Assembly: GCA_002686255.1 (NCBI GenBank)
Contig: NZAZ01000104.1
Coordinates: 1-42,188 of the forward strand
DNA: 42,188 nucleotides
Direction of reading: 5' to 3'
Source: Rhodospirillaceae bacterium
GTDB lineage: Bacteria; Pseudomonadota; Alphaproteobacteria; Rhodospirillales; Casp-alpha2
The number at the start of each line of letters is the position of its first letter. Position 1 is the first letter of the stretch. The notes beneath the pieces are model-generated. The model had not been told where the DNA came from. It ran no database searches and worked only from the letters and a program-made list of their open reading frames with translations. This document shows, in pieces, positions 1 through 7,192 of the stretch. Made by a program: the position numbers and the translations under genes.

Positions 1-99
1 CTGTCTCATCTTCATTCCCCTTAGGGTCATTACGATGAACCAGAAATCCTCTCTTATGCAATACCGCTAATTTGTTCCATAGGCGCTGACGTTAGACAG
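1..99. other. non-coding junction upstream of truncated gspA
   Basis: This stretch is visibly more AT-rich than the coding DNA that follows. The frame of the gspA remnant is open from base 25, but the residues it would encode do not resemble the Walker A/B part of an ExeA-type ATPase. Recognisable similarity starts only near base 100. The region is therefore read as foreign or rearranged DNA joined to the middle of the gene. No transposase or clear terminal repeat is visible. Confidence 0.45.
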
Positions 100-1535
100 A
101 CAACCAAGCTGCTGCAGGTCATTCTCATCGGCCAGACGGAACTGAGGGAGATTCTCGGCCAGGGCGACATGCGCCAGCTCAGCCAGCGCATCACGGCGCG
201 CTACCATCTCGACCCGATGACCCGCGAGGAGGCGGACAATTACATCCGTCACCGGCTGCGGGTCGGCGGGCTCGACGCCGGCCTGATCACGCCCGGGGCG
301 CTCACCGAAATCCACGCCGGCTCCGGCGGCGTTCCCCGGCTCATCAACGCCATATGCGAACGCTCCCTGCTCGGCGCCTATGCGGGCGGGAAAACGAGCA
401 TCGATGAGTCCCTGGCCCGCATCGCGGCCCACGAGGTCCGGGGCCGTGAGTTCCCGGCCCCGCCGCCGCAACGCCGGCAAGGGGTGGGCGCGATAGGCTG
501 GCTGACGGGGATCGGGCTGGCGGCGGCAACCATCGCCGGCGCCGTCGTCCTCAACTCCGTGGACACGGTGGCCGTTCCGCCCCCCGGACCTCCCGCCCCG
601 GTGACCCGCACGGAAAAGGAAACCGGCTCGGCGCCGATCATGGCGGCCCGCCTGGAAGCCGCCGCCGGGCCGGCGAAGAACCCCGAACCGGCCCCGGCCC
701 CAGCCCCGGCAAAGGAGGACCAGGAGGCGGCGGTCATCTACCGGTTGACCGCCAAGGGCGCGGTCAAGACGCCGCCAAAGGGGCCCAGGGAAACGCCGAT
801 CGCATCTGTTGCTCCGGGCGCCCCGGCGGCGCAAGCGGAACCGCCGGGGGAAACGGGGGGGGGGAAACGCCAAGGGAAATAGGGGCCCCTTCCGCCGCCA
901 ACGAAAAAATCACCCTGGAAAACCTGTTCCGCCACCCCGGGGTCAAGGGCGGGCTGGATACGGCGGTTACCCTCCTGTTCGGCCTGTGGAACCGGAAGCC
1001 CCCGCCCCTGGCCGGGTTCAATCCGTGCGCCGAGGCCCAGGCCCTGGGTCTTAAATGCCTTCGGCACCGGGGGTCCTGGGCAAGCATGGAAAACATCGAC
1101 CGCCCCCCCCTCATCAGTCTCGTCAACGGCAAAGGGGACCGGCGGTTCGCCGTCGTCACCGCCATCGACGGGCGCACCGCCACGCTGGCGCTCGGCGACA
1201 ACGAAATCGCCGCCGGCGTCGATGCCCTCCAGGCGCTGTGGTCCGGCGAATTCCTGGTGTTGTGGGAACCGCTGCCCGGCGTCCGGCCCATCCTCCGGTC
1301 CGGCATGAAGGGCCGGGACGTGGCCTGGCTTCGGGGGCGGCTGGCGGAGATACTGGACCAACCCGCCGATCTGGAAAATGCCGACCTTTTCGATGACCGG
1401 CTGAAAAAGCGCGTCATCGCCTTCCAGCAAAACCACCGCCTGAAAAGCGACGGCATCGTCGGCACCATGACCCAGATCCAACTCGGCGGCGCGATCGGGG
1501 GGTCGGCCGTTCCCCGGCTGCGGAAACGGCCCTAG
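100..1535 (+). pseudogene. GspA/ExeA-like AAA ATPase with peptidoglycan-binding domain, 5'-truncated and frameshifted
   Basis: ExeA/GspA proteins are inner-membrane AAA ATPases with a periplasmic peptidoglycan-binding tail, known to help assemble type II secretion secretins. Visible here are the last part of the ATPase (KLLQVILIGQTELREIL, then a PRLINAICERSLL helix), a membrane segment near bases 480-560 and a Pro/Ala linker. After a frame change come a C39-peptidase-like segment (NPCAEAQALGLKCLRHRGSW) and a peptidoglycan-binding domain (MKGRDVAWLRGRLAEIL, VIAFQQNHRLKSDGIVGTMT). The Walker A and B motifs are missing because the 5' end is lost. The frame changes at a run of ten G at 855-864: bases 100-864 read in one frame, about 864-1535 in another. 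Truncation plus frameshift make it probably non-functional; the shift alone could be a sequencing error. A GspB-like gene follows after 9 bases. Confidence 0.75.
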
Positions 1536-1544
1536 GAAAACGCC

Positions 1545-2837
1545 ATGTCCCTGATTCTGGAAGCGCTGAAGAAATCCGAGAAGGAGCGGGAGGAGCGGGC
1601 CGCCGGCGAGGCCGCGCCGGCCCCCGAATCCGAATCCGCACCCGTTCCCGAACCCGGATCGGAGGCCCGGACCGAACCGAAACCGGCGCCGGAACCGGAA
1701 CCACCCCGGCGCTCCCTGGTGGCGTGGATCGCCGGCGGCGCGGCCGCCATCGGCACCTTGGGTTTTGCCGTCACCCTGGATTTACCGGGCGCGGGTCCGG
1801 GGACGCCCCCGGTCCCGCCGCCTACCGAGGCAGCCGTAACGGCGGAAGCCAAGGCCGGGGCCGAAGCGAAGGCGGCGGCGGAAGCTAAAGCCGAGGCCGA
1901 AGCGAGGGCGGCGGCTGCCAAAGCCGAGGCCGAAGCGAAGGCGGCGGCGGAAGCCAAGGCCGCCGCCGAGGCCAGGGCCGCCGCCGAGGCAAAAGCGAAA
2001 GCCGAGGCGGCAAGGAAGAAAACCGCCGCCGGGCCGTCATTCGCGCGCGCGCCCAAACCCGCCGCCAATGCCGCCGCCTATGCCAAACAGGGCCAGGCCT
2101 TCGAGCAGGAAGGCCTATACGAGCGCGCCATCGAGGAATACACCCAGGCCATCCTTCTCGATCCGAAATATATCGAAGCCTATTTCGGCCGCGCCTGGGC
2201 CCACGAAGCCAAAGGAGGCCACGAACAGGCGATCCGGAATTTCACCCAGGTCCTGGACCTGAACCCCGATTTCGCCGAAGCCTTTTTCGGCCGCGCCTGG
2301 GCGTACGAACAGAACGGCCAGGCCGGCCCCGCCATCGACGATTACGCCGAAACCGTCCGGCTCAGGCCGGACCACGCCGAGGCCCTGTTCAGCCGCGGCT
2401 TTCTGCAGTTTTACCAGGGCCGGATGGACGCCGCGGTGGAGGATTTTTCCGCCGTTTTCGAGACCGCCGACGGCTCTCTCCGCGACTATGCCCTGATATG
2501 GCGCTACCTGAGCCAGGTCCGCAACGGCCGCGAAATGGTGGCGGCCTTAAGCGCCTTCAAGGGCCGGGAGGACGCAACCACCCTGCCGGGAGTTCTGATT
2601 TCGCTGTTTCTGGGCAAGGCCCAGCCCGCCGATGTGCTGGACGCGGCCCGGGATCCGGACGGCAAGAAACAGCGTGAAAACGAATCCATCGCCTATTTCT
2701 TCCTGGCCCAGGACCGGCTGATTAGGGGCGACGAGAAAGAGGCCCGGGACTATTTCCTCAAGACCCTGGGCACCGGGGTCACCCATTTCCGCCAATACCC
2801 GGCGGCGAAAATCGAGCTCGAACGGCTGCCGCAATAA
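1545..2837 (+). CDS. GspB-like N-terminus fused to TolA-like and TPR region
   Basis: The product has 430 residues. It opens with MSLILEALKKSEKEREE, the cytoplasmic signature of GspB-type partners of the GspA ATPase. A Pro/Glu-rich stretch, one membrane segment (about residues 58-80), an Ala/Glu/Lys-rich region resembling the TolA helix (about 95-158) and three to four TPR repeats (about 176-310, e.g. AYAKQGQAFEQEGLYERAIE) follow. The C-terminal 120 residues are helical and unassigned. The expected topology is N-in with the helix and TPRs in the periplasm. It starts 9 bases after the gspA remnant, so the two probably formed one operon. Family knowledge suggests a role in secretin or envelope assembly; the TPR fusion makes the precise role uncertain. 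The helical region is low-complexity and may vary in length among strains. Confidence 0.8.
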   Translation: MSLILEALKKSEKEREERAAGEAAPAPESESAPVPEPGSEARTEPKPAPEPEPPRRSLVAWIAGGAAAIGTLGFAVTLDLPGAGPGTPPVPPPTEAAVTAEAKAGAEAKAAAEAKAEAEARAAAAKAEAEAKAAAEAKAAAEARAAAEAKAKAEAARKKTAAGPSFARAPKPAANAAAYAKQGQAFEQEGLYERAIEEYTQAILLDPKYIEAYFGRAWAHEAKGGHEQAIRNFTQVLDLNPDFAEAFFGRAWAYEQNGQAGPAIDDYAETVRLRPDHAEALFSRGFLQFYQGRMDAAVEDFSAVFETADGSLRDYALIWRYLSQVRNGREMVAALSAFKGREDATTLPGVLISLFLGKAQPADVLDAARDPDGKKQRENESIAYFFLAQDRLIRGDEKEARDYFLKTLGTGVTHFRQYPAAKIELERLPQ

Positions 2838-2882
2838 AACCGCCCGCCGGCGGAACCCCCAGGGACTCCCCGGAAAACGCCG

Positions 2883-4739
2883 TCAACGAAGCCGCATCAC
2901 CGAAAGGCCGCCCTTTCGGTAGACCAGGGCCTCGGTCTTGGTCAACTCGGTCACGGCGTCGAACAGGTCGAGATAGTATTTCGAATGCAACTGCCACTGG
3001 GAACTGATGCCGCGGGCGTGTTCCTCCCACACGTCGCGGCGGTAGAGGCAGTATTCCCGCGTCTCGAAGTCCCGAAAGGCGACATAACGGACGGACTGCC
3101 CGATCAGGTATTCCTTCAATGCCCGGGGACCCTTGAAAAACGGCATGCCGGGATCGGGGCTGGCGCCGCCCGGCATGTCGATGTTGAAAACGGTGTTGCG
3201 GGCATAATCGAGGGCGAACGCCTGGTCGATGATGGCCAGCATGCGCTCGCCCCTGGGCACGGCCGCCTGCATCCCGGCATAGGCGGCGCGTTGTTGGGGC
3301 GTGATTATCCGCACGTCCAGGCCTTCGATCAGCCGGCTGGTGTTGTGATAGACCGAATAGGGCGCCATCAGCAGGGCGAAGGCGATGAAAATGGCGTCGC
3401 CGGCCCGCGACATGGGATGGGTCCCGCCCTTTTCGGCCAGGTCCTCCCATATCCCCTTCAGGAAATGGATCACCGTCGCCACCAGGGCCGCGTTCAGGGC
3501 CGGGGCGACGAAGCGGTGCTGGATGATGGCGGTGTCGTTGGTCAGGGTCGTGGCGGTAGCGACGGCGACCACCAGGGCGCCCAGGTAAAGCGCCAGGCTG
3601 GCCCGGTCGCCGCGCCGGAAAACATGAATAACAAGCCCCGTCAGGGCAACCAACGCCAGCGGCTGGCTGAAATAATCCCCAAGCAGCTCCAACAGCCTCG
3701 CCGGACCCACGGTGTCCCAATAGGTGGAGACGTATTCGGGCCGGCTATTGCCCCCGAAAAGGGGATACAGCACCGTGCCCGAGGACCGGTACAGCATTCC
3801 CATCCACGAGATCAGGAAAACCGACGCCGACAGGCCCAAATGCCCCAGCGCCGCGCCGTAGCGGCGCCAATTCTCCCTCTCGCCGAGAACCGGGATCAGC
3901 CAATAGAAGAAAATCGCCGCCGCCGCGGCAACCATCATCGGCGCCTTCAGGGCCGCCATCCCGGCGCCAACCATCGCGATCAGCCACAACGGGCGCGGCC
4001 CCGGCCCCGGGGAGTTCAGGGGGAACAGATGGAAGGTCCTAAACAGGGTCAGGAAAAAGACGAACCCGTTCAGGTGGCTGGAAGAGTTGCCGAAGGGGAA
4101 CGGTATGAAGACCGTCAGCACCATGGCGACGATATAGGGCAGCGCCGGATTGGTCTTCACGCCGCGGAAGAACCCGGCCACCAGCCCCATCGCCACCAGC
4201 GCCCCGATTCCCCGGTCGAGCAGGAAGGCGTTCTCTTCCGTGCCGGCCATGATGATCAGGGACTGAAGGAAGGCGTGCCCGCCGAAGGTGGTCAGCCGCC
4301 GGAGGCTGTAGGGCTCCAGGATGGTGCCGGTCTGCAGCAGCCGGGAGACAAAGGTGAAATAGGCGACCTCGTCGTCGGGGCAGTTGATCTCCTTGAGCGA
4401 GACGACGACCGAATAGCGGGCCAGCATGACCACGGCGACGACGGCCATCAGCCCCCAGGCGGCGCCGGACCATCCCTTGAACGAGATTTGCCATTTCCGG
4501 AATCCCGCCAGGTGCGCCGCGACGCCCAAAAACACCAGTCCGAACAGCACCGGCGGCAAGGCTAATCCGACAAAGCTGAGAACCCCGCCGATGGCAACCA
4601 ACAGGGCCATGCCCCAGCCGGCGGACAGGCCCCAGTCCGGCTCGGCGGCGCCGGCCAGACGGGCCGCCACCCGGCCCCAGCCGATCAAGGCCGACAGCAC
4701 CACCAACCCCCACAGGAACGGAAAAACGAAGTCTGTCAT
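2883..4739 (-). CDS. polytopic membrane protein of unknown function
   Basis: The product has 618 residues. About the first 450 consist of repeated hydrophobic segments, roughly ten to twelve, starting with FVFPFLWGLVVLSALIGWG. A hydrophilic loop carries CPDDEVAYFTFVSRLLQTG. The last 130 residues are soluble and end in LVYRKGGLSVMRLR. The overall plan (many membrane helices, an acidic DDE loop after the early helices, a soluble tail) resembles integral-membrane glycosyltransferases or O-antigen-processing proteins, but no family-defining motif is certain, so no function is assigned. It converges with the GspB-like gene and diverges from the small Cys-rich gene at 4853. A perfect palindrome lies in the shared upstream space. 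Confidence 0.7.
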   Translation of the reverse strand: MTDFVFPFLWGLVVLSALIGWGRVAARLAGAAEPDWGLSAGWGMALLVAIGGVLSFVGLALPPVLFGLVFLGVAAHLAGFRKWQISFKGWSGAAWGLMAVVAVVMLARYSVVVSLKEINCPDDEVAYFTFVSRLLQTGTILEPYSLRRLTTFGGHAFLQSLIIMAGTEENAFLLDRGIGALVAMGLVAGFFRGVKTNPALPYIVAMVLTVFIPFPFGNSSSHLNGFVFFLTLFRTFHLFPLNSPGPGPRPLWLIAMVGAGMAALKAPMMVAAAAAIFFYWLIPVLGERENWRRYGAALGHLGLSASVFLISWMGMLYRSSGTVLYPLFGGNSRPEYVSTYWDTVGPARLLELLGDYFSQPLALVALTGLVIHVFRRGDRASLALYLGALVVAVATATTLTNDTAIIQHRFVAPALNAALVATVIHFLKGIWEDLAEKGGTHPMSRAGDAIFIAFALLMAPYSVYHNTSRLIEGLDVRIITPQQRAAYAGMQAAVPRGERMLAIIDQAFALDYARNTVFNIDMPGGASPDPGMPFFKGPRALKEYLIGQSVRYVAFRDFETREYCLYRRDVWEEHARGISSQWQLHSKYYLDLFDAVTELTKTEALVYRKGGLSVMRLR

Positions 4740-4797
4740 GGCGTTGGCCTGTTATTGTCCGGGCGCATCCGGTGTCCGAAATACATGAAAACCGATA

Positions 4798-4813
4798 ATC
4801 TGTTATAACAGAT
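4798..4813. promoter_or_regulatory. perfect 16-bp palindrome in divergent promoter region
   Basis: ATCTGTTATAACAGAT is a perfect inverted repeat. It lies between two divergent genes (starts at 4739 and 4853), 39 bases upstream of the latter. Its centre, TTATAA, could overlap a -10 element on either strand. The position and symmetry suit an operator for a dimeric regulator. The regulator is unknown. Confidence 0.5.
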
Positions 4814-4852
4814 GACCCCTTCGCCGACAGAACAGCGCAAAGGACTTGAGCC

Positions 4853-5116
4853 ATGGCCGATGAAGACGTTGTCGATTCATGCCAGAACTGCTGTTATTGG
4901 CACCCGGGCTGGAAGTTCAAGCAACAGCAACGCTATGAATCGGGCGCCGTCGAGTTGAATGCCGCCAACCCGCGGGCAACCGGCCGCTTCAGGAAGGATT
5001 CCCCGAAAGGCCTGTGCCGGCGCTATGCGCCGCAGGCCAGCCCCTTGACGTCGGTGTGGATGGAAACCAAAAACTCCGACTGGTGCGGGGACTACGAACG
5101 CACCAAGAAGGTTTAG
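4853..5116 (+). CDS. small cysteine-rich protein, likely metal-binding
   Basis: The product has 87 residues with cysteines at 10, 13, 14, 55 and 78, in the contexts CQNCCYW, GLCRRY and WCGDY. This CxxC...C...C layout with flanking aromatic residues is common in small proteins thought to hold zinc or an iron-sulfur cluster, but no characterised family is assigned. No signal peptide is visible, so it is probably cytoplasmic. AAGGA about ten bases before the ATG serves as ribosome-binding site. The gene is transcribed away from the membrane-protein gene, with the palindrome at 4798-4813 in its promoter region. Confidence 0.7.
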   Translation: MADEDVVDSCQNCCYWHPGWKFKQQQRYESGAVELNAANPRATGRFRKDSPKGLCRRYAPQASPLTSVWMETKNSDWCGDYERTKKV

Positions 5117-5294
5117 CACTCACTTTCATAATTCCATGACACGGAGGACGGCTTCCCGAGGTCGTCCGGTTAGGCGCCGGCACCGCCGTGATGCTGGCCC
5201 ATCACAAGGGGGCGGCGTTGCGAGGTTTCCGGACGTCGTCGTATGGGTACAATTTAGATGATACGGGTCACTGGCGGCCTTGCGCCCGAATCGT

Positions 5295-5330
5295 GTTAAT
5301 AATATGGTTAACGAATTCGTTAACGAGGTG
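5295..5330 (+). promoter_or_regulatory. three 12-bp GTTAA direct repeats upstream of ctrA
   Basis: GTTAA occurs at 5295, 5307 and 5319, exactly 12 bases apart. The second and third copies form the perfect 18-bp palindrome GTTAACGAATTCGTTAAC (5307-5324). The array ends 14 bases before the ctrA start codon. CtrA is known to bind paired TTAA half-sites spaced by seven bases. Here the gap between TTAA cores is eight, so this is a variant or a different site. Its position would suit autoregulation of ctrA. Confidence 0.55.
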
Positions 5331-5343
5331 TTGGAAACCGACC

Positions 5344-6051
5344 ATGCGCGTCCTGCTTGTCGAAGACGATCCGACCACGCAACAAAGCGTCCAAATGATG
5401 TTGGAATCGGAAGGCATGGTCGTCGATATCGCCGACCTGGGCGAGGATGGGCTGGAAATCGGCAAGCTTTACGATTACGACATCATCGTTCTCGACATCA
5501 TGCTGCCCGACATAGAAGGTTTCGAGGTCCTGCGGCGGCTCCGCGACGGACGGGTGGACACCCCGGTTCTCATCCTTTCCGGGCTGACGGAGTCGGAAAA
5601 CAAGGTCAAGGGGCTCGGTATCGGCGCCGACGACTACCTGACCAAGCCGTTCGACAAGAGGGAGCTTCTGGCCCGCATCCAGGCCGTGGTCAGGCGTTCG
5701 GCGGGGCATTCCCAATCGATCGTCACGACCGGTCTTTTGACCGTCAACCTGGATTCCCACACCGTCGAGGTGGAAGGGCGGCCCATCCACCTGACGGGCA
5801 AGGAATTCGGCATTCTGGAATTGTTGAGCCTGCGCAAGGGGACGACCCTGACCAAGGAGATGTTCCTCAACCACCTCTACGGCGGCATGGACGAGCCGGA
5901 ACTGAAGATCATCGACGTCTTCATATGCAAGCTGCGCAAGAAGCTGAACGCCGCCACCGGCGGCGAAAACTATATCGAAACCGTCTGGGGACGCGGCTAC
6001 GTGCTCAGGAACCCCGACGGCGAAGACCAAAAGGCCGCCGCCGAAGCCTGA
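5344..6051 (+). CDS. ctrA: cell-cycle response regulator CtrA
   Basis: CtrA is the essential alphaproteobacterial OmpR-type regulator of cell-cycle, motility and division genes. The 235-residue product starts [20 protein letters not shown] and shows the receiver acidic pair D8/D9, the phospho-acceptor D51 in [13 protein letters not shown], and K101 in [16 protein letters not shown] winged-helix domain follows ([30 protein letters not shown] and [14 protein letters not shown]). The open frame extends upstream, but the start at 5344 gives the family N-terminus. A repeat of GTTAA sites lies just upstream and a possible -10 (TACAAT) at 5248-5253. The C-terminal tail is Ala/Glu-rich. The phosphotransferase gene chpT lies convergently downstream, so two parts of one phosphorelay are neighbours. 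Confidence 0.95.
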   Translation: MRVLLVEDDPTTQQSVQMMLESEGMVVDIADLGEDGLEIGKLYDYDIIVLDIMLPDIEGFEVLRRLRDGRVDTPVLILSGLTESENKVKGLGIGADDYLTKPFDKRELLARIQAVVRRSAGHSQSIVTTGLLTVNLDSHTVEVEGRPIHLTGKEFGILELLSLRKGTTLTKEMFLNHLYGGMDEPELKIIDVFICKLRKKLNAATGGENYIETVWGRGYVLRNPDGEDQKAAAEA

Positions 6052-6098
6052 CGCGGCGAAGCCCCTTCCACCCATTGATCTGAAAACGCGGGCGGGCT

Positions 6099-6160
6099 CA
6101 GCCGGGGCAGGCCCAAAAACCCGCACGTCCCCTTGATGGTGTGCACGAGCCGGAAAATTC
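6099..6160 (-). pseudogene. fragment of a CheA-type histidine kinase (HPt segment)
   Basis: Just after the chpT stop codon, the same strand encodes RLVHTIKGTCGFLGLPRL, the phospho-accepting histidine motif of the HPt (P1) domain of CheA-like kinases. Only about 20 codons are recognisable. There is no start codon and neither the preceding nor the following CheA sequence. In relatives a CheA-like gene can follow chpT (recollection, not checked). This looks like a scrap left by a large deletion between chpT and ctrA. Confidence 0.6.
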
Positions 6161-6169
6161 GGCTGGTTT

Positions 6170-6814
6170 TTAACAATCCGTGGCGGCCGGAAACAAAACC
6201 GCAAACCGGATTTCGCCGTCGGAACCCCGGGAATGTTCGATCAGAGCCCCGGAATCCCTGGCCAGGCACTGGGCGAAATAGCCGTGCACGTTGCGCGCCG
6301 TCAGGTCTTCGGCGACCGCCCCTTCGGCCAGGGCCGATCGCAGGTCTTCCCTCAGTCGGGCGTCGTCGCCGGTGGCGGTGACGGCAACGCCCAGCCCCTC
6401 GTCGAGGACCGCGAAGTCGATGCCCACGGCGCCGCCCCGGGGCAGCGATTCCGAGGCCATCAAAACCATGTTGAGGATCACCTTCACCGCCGGCGCCTGG
6501 AGGGGGGCGTCCGTATCCCCGGGCCAGTCGAGGCCGACCTTGCCGCCGGACAGAAACCCGACCGCCAAGTCCCGGGCTTGGCTCAAGGTGGACTTCCCCT
6601 TGTCCCCGCCGCCAAGGCCGAAGGCGAAGCGGAAAAAAGACAGCCGCCGGCTGGCCACGCCGGCGCTGTCGGCGACCAGGCCCAAGGCCTTGCCGTCGTC
6701 GTCGAATCCTTCCTGAAGAAGCTCCAGCCCGGTGTTGACGGCGCCGATCGGCCCGACAAGGTCGTGACAGAGCCTTGACGAAAGAAGCTGCGCCACCCGG
6801 AGATCGACCTGCAT
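6170..6814 (-). CDS. chpT: histidine phosphotransferase ChpT
   Basis: ChpT passes phosphate from the hybrid kinase CckA to CtrA and CpdR. The 214-residue product starts MQVDLRVAQLLSSRLCHDLVGPIGAVNTGLELL. H17 in the RLCHDL helix is the expected phosphorylated histidine. The second half (e.g. VKVILNMVLMASESLPRGGAV) matches the degenerate kinase-like ATPase fold of the family. The frame extends 20 codons further upstream, but the ATG at 6814 gives the usual N-terminus. The gene is convergent with ctrA. A scrap of a cheA-like gene lies between them. No regulatory site is evident upstream; the adjoining 380-bp space holds a MITE-like element. Confidence 0.88.
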   Translation of the reverse strand: MQVDLRVAQLLSSRLCHDLVGPIGAVNTGLELLQEGFDDDGKALGLVADSAGVASRRLSFFRFAFGLGGGDKGKSTLSQARDLAVGFLSGGKVGLDWPGDTDAPLQAPAVKVILNMVLMASESLPRGGAVGIDFAVLDEGLGVAVTATGDDARLREDLRSALAEGAVAEDLTARNVHGYFAQCLARDSGALIEHSRGSDGEIRFAVLFPAATDC

Positions 6815-7015
6815 GCCCCTGCCCTTTCCATCCGCCGCCGCACCAGGGAGCGGTCGGCTAGTTCCCGGCGGCAACCGGGAAAGAGCCTAAGATAGCGAAA
6901 TGCGGCCGCACTTCCTATTCCTTGCTTTCGGCGGTATTGGGGTAGTGGTATACACAATTCCAGACGGGCGGCCTCCTGCCAACAAGGGCGGCCTTAAAAG
7001 GCCCAGGAGTCCCTA

Positions 7016-7185
7016 AGGTCATGAACTCATAAATGGCGACAACTGTGACACGTGTTATTTTGTCCACTGGCAAGGAGTTAGGAGGGATTGATGCCGAAGC
7101 ATCATGACCGACGACACGACGCGGACCAGTGGGCAAAAGAACCGTGCCCCGAAAGGGGTCGCCGCCATTTATGAGTTCATGACCT
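7016..7185. mobile_element. MITE-like element with perfect 23-bp terminal inverted repeats
   Basis: The 23 bases at 7016-7038 (starting AGGTCATGAACTCATAA) recur as an exact reverse complement at 7163-7185. The 124-bp interior carries a second, nested inverted pair (TGTCCACTGG near 7081 against CCAGTGGGCA near 7126), so the whole unit can fold on itself. No transposase frame is inside. This is the structure of a non-autonomous miniature element. No flanking target duplication could be made out. Its right end lies 7 bases before the start codon of the formate dehydrogenase gene. The rest of the 6815-7192 space shows no gene. Confidence 0.7.
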
Positions 7186-7192
7186 AGTCCCG

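Noticed and set aside
97-1535. Programmed -1 frameshifting at the G10 run of gspA
   Set aside because: The gene is already missing its 5' half, and no stimulatory hairpin or slippery heptamer is evident, so decay or sequencing error is simpler.
2985-4565. 526-codon open frame on the plus strand opposite the membrane protein
   Set aside because: It lies antisense to a convincing polytopic membrane protein. Its Arg/Gly/His/Gln-rich product has no domain and is the usual shadow of high-GC coding DNA.
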